In this document: piece after piece, positions 7,273 through 14,738 of the stretch | Numbering within the stretch: the first letter of the stretch is position 1 | Layout of the letters: every line of letters starts with the position of its first letter | Assembly (NCBI GenBank): GCA_030593785.1 | Contig: JAUVGM010000009.1 | Location: 1 to 17,016 of the forward strand | Direction: 5' to 3' | Source of the DNA: Gammaproteobacteria bacterium | Lineage (GTDB): Bacteria; Pseudomonadota; Gammaproteobacteria; UBA6429; Thiohalophilaceae | DNA: 17,016 nt | Notes under the pieces: model-generated | Databases searched by the model: none | Told to the model about the DNA's origin: nothing | What the model saw: only the letters and a program-made list of their open reading frames with translations | Position numbers and translations under genes: made by a program

Positions 7273-7374
7273 AAAGGTACCGGAGTCACTCTAATATTTG
7301 AGTAGAGTATTTGAATGGTAGGAAAACGGACAGTGAAGCAAAGAATGTAAAATAGACATGACTCCGGTACCTTT
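7273..7374. mobile_element. 102-bp non-coding element with perfect 16-bp terminal inverted repeats (MITE- or REP-like)
   Basis: AAAGGTACCGGAGTCA at 7273-7288 is repeated as its exact reverse complement at 7359-7374. The 70-nt interior holds a smaller hairpin, ACTCTA (7288-7293) / TAGAGT (7303-7308), and no reading frame of note. It lies between convergent rpoH and the EAL gene, a typical harbour for small non-autonomous elements. No clear target-site duplication is visible next to the arms. It could be a MITE, a REP/RAYT-type palindromic unit, or the ends of a lost transposon. Confidence 0.6.
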
Positions 7375-7416
7375 GATACACCCTACAGTGTATTTTTCCT
7401 ATTATATTCGGACAGA

Positions 7417-8601
7417 CTAATAAAGTTTAGCCCACTCAAACAATTCATCTGCAGGGATTGGTCGCGAAAGATAATACCCCTGAGCAATATCACAATTCAT
7501 ACCATGTAAGATGTCATAAATTTCCTTCGTTTCTACGCCTTCTGCGACAATATGCATGCCCAGCATTTGGCCTAACATAATACAAATTTTAACTATTACC
7601 ATCGCTTCAGTATCTTCAAGCATACGCATAATAAAAATCTGATCAATTTTCAATTCAGTAAATGGGGCCTGGTACAGATGTGAAAGCGATGAGTAACCGG
7701 TACCAAAATCATCAATAGAAAGTGAAAAACCTTTCATACGTAAACGATTTAGTACATCTAACTGTGCAGTCAGCTCACCCATAACCGCACTTTCTGTTAG
7801 TTCTATTACAATATTTCTTGCTTCAACATCATACTGTTCAGTTAATGTTTTTAATTTTTCGGGTAAATTTAAACTAATAATGTCATCTGCAGAAATATTT
7901 ACAGAGATTATTGTATTAAAACCTTCATCCCGCCATTTTTTATTTTGTTTAACCGCAAGATAAAGAACTCTTTCTGTTAAAGCACCAATAAGATTATTTT
8001 TTTCAGCAACGTTGATAAACTGATCAGGAAAAATAAGTCCCTTTTCCGGATGTAGCCAACGCACTAAAGCCTCAACACCTGCTAATTTACCTGTTTGTAT
8101 ATTTACTTGTGGTTGAAAATAAAGAATTAGCTCATCGTTCTTTATTGCATGTTCTAATTCAATTGCAGAAAATTTCTCTTTTTCTACTGGTGTATCTTTA
8201 CTCGGTTCCTCTAACTCAATACTTGCTAAAACTTTTACGAACTCACTGATAGGTATCGGTTTCGTTAAACTTGCAGCAACTTTTATATGATGTGCCTCAG
8301 CCAACTGTTGAGCTGAATGTAATACGCGAGCATCAAACCCACTTACCAGAACCAACGTTATTTTGTACTTTTTCTCAGCAATAGCCCGAATAACTTCAAT
8401 TCCATCTAACTCAGGCATATTGAGATCTAACACTAAAACATGAACATCAGACAAATCTTTTTCGAGAAAAACTACCGGATCATACTCAGCAATTGCGTTC
8501 CAACCAGAGCCAGATGCAAATTCTACAAGAAGATTAGCGTATTCCTGATCGTCATCTAATATATATAAAGTTGGTTGAGGCATAATTTTCACAAGTATCA
8601 T
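7417..8601 (-). CDS. Response regulator with receiver and EAL domains (c-di-GMP phosphodiesterase)
   Basis: The predicted activity is hydrolysis of cyclic di-GMP to pGpG in the cytoplasm, gated by receiver phosphorylation. Three starts are possible: GTG 8610, ATG 8601 (with GTGGA just upstream, used here; 394 residues) and ATG 8583; all keep both domains. The receiver domain (about 10-127) has the Asp run 16-18, phosphoacceptor D59 in LDLNMPELDG, S87 and K114. The EAL domain (about 150-392) retains the whole catalytic set: E177 of EAL, N235, E267, D297-D298 in DDFGTGYSS, K318, E354 and Q374, so it should be active. The layout resembles PvrR-type REC-EAL regulators. It probably forms its own unit: about 100 nt separate it from the coiled-coil gene upstream, and the partner kinase is not in the window. 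Confidence 0.93.
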   Translation of the reverse strand: MILVKIMPQPTLYILDDDQEYANLLVEFASGSGWNAIAEYDPVVFLEKDLSDVHVLVLDLNMPELDGIEVIRAIAEKKYKITLVLVSGFDARVLHSAQQLAEAHHIKVAASLTKPIPISEFVKVLASIELEEPSKDTPVEKEKFSAIELEHAIKNDELILYFQPQVNIQTGKLAGVEALVRWLHPEKGLIFPDQFINVAEKNNLIGALTERVLYLAVKQNKKWRDEGFNTIISVNISADDIISLNLPEKLKTLTEQYDVEARNIVIELTESAVMGELTAQLDVLNRLRMKGFSLSIDDFGTGYSSLSHLYQAPFTELKIDQIFIMRMLEDTEAMVIVKICIMLGQMLGMHIVAEGVETKEIYDILHGMNCDIAQGYYLSRPIPADELFEWAKLY

Positions 8602-8634
8602 TCTGTCCACACAAACTATATGCGGCTATATGAG

Positions 8635-8683
8635 TGTTAGTTATTTTTACAAATATACATATGTTAGTTATAAAGTGTAACTA
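8635..8683. repeat. Direct and inverted repeats in the leader region of the EAL gene
   Basis: TGTTAGTTAT occurs at 8635-8644 and 8662-8671, 27 bp apart. The second copy also forms an inverted pair, TAGTTA (8665-8670) / TAACTA (8678-8683). The stretch is very AT-rich and lies in the 107-nt gap where the promoter of the EAL gene should be, so these could be regulator sites. I could not identify a convincing -35/-10 pair. Confidence 0.35.
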
Positions 8684-8708
8684 TATTATTAATTGATGTT
8701 TCCTTAAC

Positions 8709-9365
8709 CTATTCTTCTTTTTCATCAAGCTCATTTACCTCAGATTTTACACGAGCTTCTTCAGAGTTTAGTGATTGCTTTAATTTATACATTTCATTTT
8801 TTACACGTTGTTCACCCTCTTTCTTGCCACCTTCATACATTGATGAAAATTCACCCATCATACTTTCAATGGTATCAAGAGACTCGGTTAAACGTTTTTG
8901 CAGTGAATCATTTTCAAGCCGTAAAGCTTCATTTTCTTTTCTTAATTGTAGCTCTCTTGAATCCCTGTTTGTATCAGCAACCACATTTCCTTTTAATGTT
9001 AACATACGAACATAATCGTTGATTAATGCATTAATATCATTGATTGTTAATTTTAATAAGCTTGTATCTTTGTTTATAGAAACATTTATTAAATGTTCAT
9101 AAAGCTTTTTTTCACTCTTTATTAATGACTCAACATTTACGTCTGCTTTTTTTTCTTCCAGTTCTAACTCATCTTTAAAGTGAGCATCTAATTTATCTTT
9201 ATGCTTGGAAAGCATCATCTTCCCATGTGATATTAAATCACGCGTATTTTTACCTTCTTTTTTAGTTTTATAAATAAAATATATTACCCAGCCAATCACA
9301 AGCAGAAGTAAAACCCCGCCCAGCTCGGCAAATATTATTGTAAAACTTAAAAGTGAATCACTCAT
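8709..9365 (-). CDS. Membrane-anchored coiled-coil protein of unknown function
   Basis: I do not recognise a family for this 218-residue protein. One N-terminal transmembrane helix (about 8-32) is followed by a positively charged stretch (33-60), suggesting a cytoplasmic body. The rest is highly charged and helical, with a likely coiled coil at about 135-175 (ELQLRKENEALRLENDSL pattern). It ends in a Glu/Lys-rich tail. There are no cysteines and no catalytic motif. It begins 7 nt after the stop of the VWA-domain gene, so the two are almost certainly cotranscribed and may act as one membrane complex, the VWA part outside and this part inside. That functional link is inference. Confidence 0.8.
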   Translation of the reverse strand: MSDSLLSFTIIFAELGGVLLLLVIGWVIYFIYKTKKEGKNTRDLISHGKMMLSKHKDKLDAHFKDELELEEKKADVNVESLIKSEKKLYEHLINVSINKDTSLLKLTINDINALINDYVRMLTLKGNVVADTNRDSRELQLRKENEALRLENDSLQKRLTESLDTIESMMGEFSSMYEGGKKEGEQRVKNEMYKLKQSLNSEEARVKSEVNELDEKEE

Positions 9366-9372
9366 TAGAGTT

Positions 9373-11295
9373 TTATTCCTTGGCTTTATCTTTTTGTGGT
9401 TTGTCTTCTTTTACTTTCCCTACTTGAACTTCATCATCCATTTCGCCAGCTAAAGCTTTAGCCATCTTTTCCCTACGGCGTTTCATATACATGTAACCAC
9501 CGCCAAGTAAACCAATCAAAAGTATATTTCCAACAACTATCGAAGAAATAATAACGGTCCAGTTAATATCAGGTTCTTTCTTTGTTTTTTCTTTTTCATG
9601 CTCGGATGCTTTCTTTTTAGCATCTGTACTTTTTTCTTTCTTACCTGGCATTTCTTTTTTATGCTTTTCTTCTTTTACATGTAGTTTTAATTTATGCGCC
9701 CCATCTTTCTCACTAAGGATTTTATTAAAACTCATTGAAATCGGTTTTCCATCCGCTCTAACTGCTTCAATATTTAAGGAAAACATTGTTTCATGGAATT
9801 GTTTCTCAACATCCACTGTCCAGCTATCATTATTTTGTTTTAGTTCATGTTTACTTTTATCATTAAGTATTACATGTACTTTTATTGAAGCAGGTCTTAA
9901 TAGATTCGCATATGGTGTTACTTTAATCTGATACTTACCATGATTTTCTGAAATTTTAATTTCTGCTGGTGTTGCATACACCTTAAATTGATGACGCATT
10001 TCACGCTGTGCAGTTGGACTTTTGGCCTGAATAACCAGTTCATGATTACCCTCTTTAAATATCGGAGCTAGCTGAACAACGTAGCTATATTCATCCTCCT
10101 TTATTTTTGCCAATGGGTATTCTCGTGCAGGGGAACTTTCAGCCTTACTTTTTAATAAAAACTTAAACTTTGATAAAAGACGTTGATCGGTTAAGGGGGT
10201 ACCGTCTTCCTCCAAATACGCATTTATTTTTAATACATCACCTAACATTAAATAACCTGGAAGTTCATTCAATTTCAGTTTAAGATTTGTCGCAACAACA
10301 ACACGATTGTTTTCATCAACCGGCGCCATTATTTTCCATTGTCCCTGTTGAGGTTTTCTTATAGTAACTAAATCAAAACCATCATCACTGAACCATTTAA
10401 CTTGTTCCGTATGTGTATCTTTACTCCAGGTTCTTTTTCCTGGCGTCACTATTGTTGTTGGATGTGCCTTATCTTTATTAAAGACTAATAAAGTCATATC
10501 GTTAATGCTTGCATCAACATTAAATCGATTATCTTTTAAAGGTATGGTATCGAGATTTACTGACTGTTCAAGCATTTGCAAAAAGAGTTTCTGCAAATCA
10601 TCTGCACTGCTTACCTTTTTATATAAACCATCGGTATAAGCCGATAATGTACTTAATAAACTTTCATCAACATCATCTGATAATGCGATGGTATGAATAC
10701 GTACTTTTGCTTTTTCAAGCTTAGGTAAAAGTTCTTTTAAAATTCTTTTTCGTGATGCTTTGTTTAACTTATCATCCTTACTAATATCAACATGGCCATC
10801 CGTTAAGATAATAAGGTTTCGTTTATAACGCGGATCTGGTTTTTTCCAATCGAAGCTAACATTACGAATCGCGCCTTCTATATTGGTAAATAAACCAGCT
10901 GAATTTATTTTTTTTGATTGCTCTCTAGCCAGTTCACGCCACGCATCATTCACACTGCCAACCTTTACCGACATGTTAACTTGTTTGCCAAAATTCCATA
11001 TACCTGCTCGTGAGCCTTTTGGAATTAATCCCGCTAATAATCGGATTGCAGGGCGACGTAAATTTTGTGGATCGGTCTTTTTCATACTGCCCGAAATATC
11101 GACCAGAATACGTAAATCCGTTATTTGTTTAATTTTTGTTCTTTTAGATAAACTTGAATGGAGCGTTTTTTCCGATGGTTCATGCTTAACGCTATCACTT
11201 GCCTGTAGCGGCAAAGCAAGCAGCAAACCAAGAAATAAAGTCGCAGCCTTCTTTTGATTAACTACACGATCTTTTATAGCAAAATTATTTTGCAC
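9373..11295 (-). CDS. VWA-domain membrane protein (periplasmic MIDAS domain, C-terminal anchor), unknown role
   Basis: This 640-residue protein starts at GTG 11295, supported by a strong AAGGAG 10 nt upstream. A signal peptide or signal anchor lies at about 17-32, with possible cleavage after LQA. The von Willebrand A domain (about 60-245) has a complete metal-ion-dependent adhesion site: DISGS (D66, S68, S70), T137 and D166 in LTDG, so divalent-cation-dependent ligand binding is likely. Residues about 250-540 are beta-rich; the start (PLKDNRFNVDASINDMTLLV) reminds me of the uncharacterised TIGR03503-type proteins of Vibrio and Shewanella, from memory only. A Lys/Glu-rich linker (about 545-577), one transmembrane helix (579-604) and a charged cytoplasmic tail follow. 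It is cotranscribed with the coiled-coil gene downstream. The fold and topology are well supported; the function is unknown. Confidence 0.88.
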   Translation of the reverse strand: MQNNFAIKDRVVNQKKAATLFLGLLLALPLQASDSVKHEPSEKTLHSSLSKRTKIKQITDLRILVDISGSMKKTDPQNLRRPAIRLLAGLIPKGSRAGIWNFGKQVNMSVKVGSVNDAWRELAREQSKKINSAGLFTNIEGAIRNVSFDWKKPDPRYKRNLIILTDGHVDISKDDKLNKASRKRILKELLPKLEKAKVRIHTIALSDDVDESLLSTLSAYTDGLYKKVSSADDLQKLFLQMLEQSVNLDTIPLKDNRFNVDASINDMTLLVFNKDKAHPTTIVTPGKRTWSKDTHTEQVKWFSDDGFDLVTIRKPQQGQWKIMAPVDENNRVVVATNLKLKLNELPGYLMLGDVLKINAYLEEDGTPLTDQRLLSKFKFLLKSKAESSPAREYPLAKIKEDEYSYVVQLAPIFKEGNHELVIQAKSPTAQREMRHQFKVYATPAEIKISENHGKYQIKVTPYANLLRPASIKVHVILNDKSKHELKQNNDSWTVDVEKQFHETMFSLNIEAVRADGKPISMSFNKILSEKDGAHKLKLHVKEEKHKKEMPGKKEKSTDAKKKASEHEKEKTKKEPDINWTVIISSIVVGNILLIGLLGGGYMYMKRRREKMAKALAGEMDDEVQVGKVKEDKPQKDKAKE

Positions 11296-11340
11296 GTCAG
11301 AACTGCTCCTTAAACCAAAGGGGACTAAAGGCTTAAATTA

Positions 11341-11349
11341 AGAATAGCA
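11341..11349 (-). promoter_or_regulatory. Candidate extended -10 promoter for the VWA/coiled-coil operon
   Basis: Read on the minus strand, TGC-TATTCT lies about 46 nt before the GTG start in a very AT-rich stretch. No convincing -35 is present. No other stronger candidate was seen in the gap to the terminator at 11492-11530. Confidence 0.3.
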
Positions 11350-11491
11350 TAAATTAATAAAAGCAAAGACTTATGAGCTTTTCCTAGAAAGTAGGAGAGA
11401 TTTCAATACCTAACACTCTAAAATACTCCCATATACCACAGCAATTCTGCGTGTAATGGTTGTAACGACTTAATTCCTCTCCCCCTAAACG

Positions 11492-11530
11492 AAAAAAGGG
11501 CCGCTACACCTATATGTAGCGACCCTTTTT
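11492..11530 (-). terminator. Bidirectional intrinsic terminator ending the small membrane-peptide / cco region
   Basis: The stem has CGCTACA (11502-11508) / TGTAGCG (11515-11521) and, after one C-A mismatch, GGG / CCC, flanked by an A-run (11492-11497) and a T-run (11526-11530), with a 6-nt loop. On the minus strand it ends in six T, stopping transcripts from the 33-codon gene and from the cco operon before the VWA promoter. The plus-strand reading also works. Confidence 0.88.
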
Positions 11531-11556
11531 CATACTATCTTTAGCTAAATAGCATT

Positions 11557-11658
11557 TTAGCCAAAGAAAATAACCGATAAAAAACTTAACCAGGAAACAG
11601 TTATCAAGACAATGATAATTGCCATTGGGAAGTTTTGAAAAGTGAACATGTCTTTCAT
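11557..11658 (-). CDS. Small single-helix membrane protein, 33 residues, unannotated type
   Basis: The frame ATG (11658-11656) to TAA (11559-11557) encodes MKDMFTFQNF followed by a hydrophobic helix from about residue 11 to the C-terminus (PMAIIIVLITVSWLSFLSVIF). It has a clean GAGG ribosome site 8 nt upstream (11667-11670), a near-consensus sigma-70 promoter (11703-11731) and an intrinsic terminator (11492-11530), so it is a complete small transcription unit. It lies 107 nt downstream of ccoS. Small one-helix subunits are known for terminal oxidases (CcoM and CcoQ for cbb3, CydX for bd), so a role as an accessory cbb3 subunit is a reasonable guess from position. I see no diagnostic similarity, and it could equally be a stress peptide. 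Confidence 0.68.
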   Translation of the reverse strand: MKDMFTFQNFPMAIIIVLITVSWLSFLSVIFFG

Positions 11659-11702
11659 TTGGGGGACCTCAAATCTAATTAACGCTTAAACTAATTAAGT
11701 GA

Positions 11703-11731
11703 ATTCTAATGTAGCAGCTAAGTAACATCAA
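11703..11731 (-). promoter_or_regulatory. Sigma-70 promoter of the 33-codon membrane peptide gene
   Basis: On the minus strand, TTGATG (11731-11726), a 17-nt spacer and TAGAAT (11708-11703) match the sigma-70 consensus at four and five of six bases with ideal spacing. The predicted start near 11696 gives a leader of about 38 nt that contains the GAGG ribosome site. The TTGAT has no ATCAA partner, so an FNR box is not supported. Confidence 0.6.
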
Positions 11732-11765
11732 TATGTTTCATCGATATTCTCGTCAGAAATAATGA

Positions 11766-11966
11766 CTACTTATCTGAATTTTGCTCTTTTTCCGTTTTAT
11801 CCGGGTTGCGAGTAGGAATACGGATATCGTCATCATCCATCAAAATACGGTACGCCGGTCCTTCCATATCATCAAACTGGCCTGTTTTCACCGCCCAGAT
11901 AAAGCCCCAAATTGCCACGCCAAGCACCAGTAAACCTAATGGTATTAATAAATAAAGTATTTCCAT
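11766..11966 (-). CDS. ccoS: cbb3-type cytochrome oxidase assembly protein CcoS
   Basis: CcoS is a small membrane protein needed for insertion of cofactors into cbb3 oxidase. I place the start at ATG 11966-11964 (66 residues), because the protein then opens MEILYLLIPLG as in the family; the frame extends upstream to GTG 12008, but those 14 residues are not family-like. One helix (about 3-24) is followed by the CcoS signature W-AVKTGQFDDMEGPAYRIL (about 23-41) with FDD and DDD acidic patches, and a charged tail. There is no good ribosome site; the ATG is preceded by CCCCCT. A 118-bp palindromic repeat separates it from ccoI and may have displaced the usual short gap. Confidence 0.92.
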   Translation of the reverse strand: MEILYLLIPLGLLVLGVAIWGFIWAVKTGQFDDMEGPAYRILMDDDDIRIPTRNPDKTEKEQNSDK

Positions 11967-12010
11967 AGGGGGATTATACGTGGTCTGGATTAAAGAGGAC
12001 ATAATCACAC

Positions 12011-12128
12011 GTCATTCCGGCCAAGCAAAGCGCGAGCTGGAAGAAGGTGAGACTGGGACAGTCGAGAAGCTGGCCTGGGCCATCTATGCTGGATTCCCGC
12101 TCGTTTGTGAAAAGCATGCGGGAATGAC
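12011..12128. repeat. 118-bp palindromic intergenic repeat between ccoI and ccoS (GTCATTCC-type ends)
   Basis: The ends GTCATTCC (12011-12018) and GGAATGAC (12121-12128) are inverted repeats. Two hairpins lie inside: TTCCGGC / GCTGGAA on the left (one G-T pair), and ATTCCCGC (12093-12100) / GCGGGAAT (12118-12125) on the right. GTCATTCCCGC-type palindromes are widespread dispersed repeats in proteobacteria (similar to neisserial dRS3). It is GC-richer than its surroundings and fills most of the ccoI-ccoS gap, which suggests insertion of a small element into the operon. Confidence 0.7.
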
Positions 12129-12151
12129 CTGTAATTTTGAGTAATGCCGAC

Positions 12152-14593
12152 CTACACATCTACTGATTTGTTAAGACGCAATGCATTTAACACTACTACC
12201 AGCGAACTGGCAGACATGCCAATGGCCGCCATCCATGGTGCAATATAGCCCATAGAGGCTAATGGTAACGCCATTAGATTATAAACCAGTGCCCAGCCTA
12301 GATTCTGATATACCACATTCACGCTGCGCTTTGCCATTTTCATGGCATCAACCAAGTGGGGGAGATGTTCTGATAACAACACCATATCTGCACTGGCCTG
12401 CGCAAGTTGAGTGCCGCCACCCATGGCAATAGATACCTGCGCAGTGGCAAGTACCGGTGCATCATTCACACCGTCGCCTATCATTGCAACGACTTCACCT
12501 TGATTTTGTAGCTCCTGAATAATCTCGAGTTTATCTTCAGGTTTCATACTATGCCGTGAGTTATCTATGCCCAGTTGCCCGGCGATATACGAAACCGCTG
12601 CTTCATTGTCTCCACTCACCAGCCAAACCTTTTTACCCAGCTTCTTCAAAGCCTGAATAGATTCAGCTGCTTCTTCTCGCAATTCATCACTGAGGTAAAA
12701 CACAGCTAAAAGTTCTCTTTCGTTTGCTAAATAGATTTCTGTCGCATGTTCTGGCTTATACTCAAGCAAATCCTTATTTTTCAAATTGTTCATCACATCA
12801 CTTACAAATGCAAAACAGCCCAGTCGATAACGAACACCATCGATTAACCCCGTTACACCTTGGCCGGAAATTGCTTCTATATCTTTAGTTATGAACGATT
12901 TAGAACTTAATTCTTTTTGTAAAAAGACTTTAGCAACAGGGTGTTCCGAACCCACTTCAAGTGCAGCTGCAATATTCAAACTAAACTGCTCATCAATATC
13001 ACTGGGAATAATAATTTTCTCTAACGCAAGTCGGCCTTTTGTTAACGTTCCCGTTTTATCGAACACCACATGTGTGACTTTCGCCAGTGTTTCCAGTGCA
13101 TGACCACGTGTCGTCAACACGCCTAAGCGGGTTAATGTTCCGGTAGCAGCAGTCATCGCTGCGGGTGTTGCTAAGGACAATGCGCAGGGACAAGTCACAA
13201 CTAATAATGACAACGCAATCCAGAAAGCTTGATCCGGTTCATGTTGCCACCACCAAAAATAAACGGCCGTTACTAATACCAGCAAGAAACCAACAAAGAC
13301 ACCTGCCACTTTATCTGCCATTTTAGCAATACTGGGTTTTTCTGTTTGCGCACGATCAAGCAAACGTTGTATTGAGGCAAGCACCGTATCTTCGCCCACC
13401 TTTTCTACTTCAATCAGCAATGGACTTTCAATATTAACCGTGCCGCCAATCACTTTTTCACCAATCGTTTTTGCTAAGGGATAACTTTCACCGGTTAATA
13501 GTGATTCATCAATGCTACTTCTTCCTTCTAAAATCACACCATCTGCAGGAACACTATCACCCGGTTTTATTCGAACTTTATCGCCAATTGCTAATTCTGT
13601 TACCGCAACCGTTTCATCACCATCATCGGTAACACGTGTTGCCATTGCAGGTAAAAGTTTCACTAACTCTTCTGCAGCCTGTCCCGCTTTTTGCCGTGCA
13701 CCCATTTCCAGGAAACGACCGGCCAAGAGGAAAAAAGTAAACATAGTGACCGAATCAAAATACACTTCACCGCTACGTGTTACCGTTGCCCAGCAACTTG
13801 CGGCGTAGGCTAAACCAATGGCTAGCGAAACAGGTACATCCATTCCGAGCTGACGAACTTTGAGATCGCGCCACGCAGAGCTAAAGAAACTTCGTGCTGA
13901 ATAAAAAACAACGGGCGTTGCAATGAGTAAACTAACCCAGCGCATAAAATTCTCAAGCCCGGCATCCATGCCAGAGTAATCACCGGCATAAAGTGCAACA
14001 GCAAGCATCATAACTTGTACTGCACCTAAGCCTGCAATGGCTAAGCGTCTAAGAGCAATAGATCGTTCTTTTTTATAAACCGCTTCTTGCCGGCTGGCAT
14101 CAAAGGGATGGGCAAGATAACCAATAGCAGAAATTGCCTGTAATATATCGCTAAGTTTAATCTGTTCATTATCCCAACGAACTCGTGCACGGTGTGTCGA
14201 ATAATTAACTCGAAACTCAACCACACCAGGCAATGCACTAATATGACGTTCGTTTAACCAGACACAGGCAGCGCAAACAATCCCTTCCAGAATAAGCGAC
14301 GCTTGCTTTATATTTTTGTCATCAGTGCTTACAAACGTTTTTTGTAATTCAGGTTTATCGTATAAGGTGAGTTCTTGTAAAACATCAGGAATAGCCGCAC
14401 GCGCAGTGGGTGATGTTTCGGTGCGGTGTTTATAAAAACTGGTAAGACCACCATCAACAATGGCTTTTGCCACTGCCTGACAACCGGGACAACACATGGC
14501 GCGTTCTTGCCCGTCTATTTCAACAGGATAAGAACTGTTTTTAGGAACAGGTAAACTGCAGTGGAAACAGTCTTGTTCATTATGTCCTGTCAT
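12152..14593 (-). CDS. ccoI: Copper-transporting P1B-type ATPase CcoI (FixI), cbb3 oxidase assembly
   Basis: CcoI pumps copper across the inner membrane for the CuB centre of cbb3 oxidase. The 813 residues hold, in order: an N-terminal cysteine-rich metal-binding segment (C9xxC12, C34-C35xxC38), typical of CcoI and lacking in CopA; a heavy-metal-associated domain with C107xxC110; membrane helices; actuator loop TGES (367-370); the ion-path motif CPC (468-470); the phosphorylation motif D512-KTGT; nucleotide-binding E550-H551-P; the hinge GDGVND (706-711); and C-terminal helices with Y771-N772 and M793-S-x-S-S, the copper-site residues of this class. ATG 14593 has AGGA 7 nt upstream. It lies between the ccoH-like gene and ccoS in the classic ccoGHIS order, but palindromic repeats occupy both its flanking gaps. 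Confidence 0.96.
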   Translation of the reverse strand: MTGHNEQDCFHCSLPVPKNSSYPVEIDGQERAMCCPGCQAVAKAIVDGGLTSFYKHRTETSPTARAAIPDVLQELTLYDKPELQKTFVSTDDKNIKQASLILEGIVCAACVWLNERHISALPGVVEFRVNYSTHRARVRWDNEQIKLSDILQAISAIGYLAHPFDASRQEAVYKKERSIALRRLAIAGLGAVQVMMLAVALYAGDYSGMDAGLENFMRWVSLLIATPVVFYSARSFFSSAWRDLKVRQLGMDVPVSLAIGLAYAASCWATVTRSGEVYFDSVTMFTFFLLAGRFLEMGARQKAGQAAEELVKLLPAMATRVTDDGDETVAVTELAIGDKVRIKPGDSVPADGVILEGRSSIDESLLTGESYPLAKTIGEKVIGGTVNIESPLLIEVEKVGEDTVLASIQRLLDRAQTEKPSIAKMADKVAGVFVGFLLVLVTAVYFWWWQHEPDQAFWIALSLLVVTCPCALSLATPAAMTAATGTLTRLGVLTTRGHALETLAKVTHVVFDKTGTLTKGRLALEKIIIPSDIDEQFSLNIAAALEVGSEHPVAKVFLQKELSSKSFITKDIEAISGQGVTGLIDGVRYRLGCFAFVSDVMNNLKNKDLLEYKPEHATEIYLANERELLAVFYLSDELREEAAESIQALKKLGKKVWLVSGDNEAAVSYIAGQLGIDNSRHSMKPEDKLEIIQELQNQGEVVAMIGDGVNDAPVLATAQVSIAMGGGTQLAQASADMVLLSEHLPHLVDAMKMAKRSVNVVYQNLGWALVYNLMALPLASMGYIAPWMAAIGMSASSLVVVLNALRLNKSVDV

Positions 14594-14613
14594 ATTTTAT
14601 CCTATTATAAACT

Positions 14614-14713
14614 CCCTCTCCCTTAGGGAGAGGGTTGGGGTGAGGGAAAAATAAATAACGTATTTTTTATTTACCTCTCCCCCTCATCCTAACCTTCTCC
14701 CAAAGGGAGAAGG
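14614..14713. repeat. 100-bp intergenic repeat of two inverted hairpin units between ccoH and ccoI
   Basis: The left hairpin is CCCTCTCCC (14614-14622) / GGGAGAGGG (14626-14634), followed by TTGGGGTGAGGG. The right unit is an imperfect reverse-complement copy with hairpin CCTTCTCCC (14693-14701) / GGGAGAAGG (14705-14713), preceded by CCCTCATCCTAA. The AT-rich middle is about 27 nt. This CCCTCTCCC-GGGAGAGGG family is a common dispersed intergenic repeat in proteobacteria. Each hairpin has only a 3-nt loop and no T-run, so it is probably an mRNA structure inside the operon transcript, not a terminator. Confidence 0.75.
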
Positions 14714-14738
14714 AATAACCCCGAGTATAAATTTAAAA

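Noticed and set aside
7376..7397. Hairpin ATACAC / GTGTAT followed by TTTTT as a second terminator
   Set aside because: The stem is only 6 bp and AT-rich, and the T-run is on the plus strand, where the strong rpoH terminator has already acted; on the minus strand, where the EAL gene needs one, no T-run follows.
11476..11486. 11-mer CCTCTCCCCCT shared with the repeat at 14674-14684
   Set aside because: There is no hairpin or further similarity around it; a short pyrimidine-rich match is expected by chance, so I do not call a repeat remnant.
11726..11739. TTGAT on the minus strand as half of an FNR/ANR box for the small peptide gene
   Set aside because: The required ATCAA partner 4 nt further is absent (CTTAG instead), so it is better read as the -35 hexamer.
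11974..12159. A 61-codon minus-strand frame between ccoI and ccoS
   Set aside because: It runs almost wholly through the palindromic repeat 12011-12128, overlaps the ccoI end and has no ribosome site or protein-like composition, so it is a by-product of the repeat.
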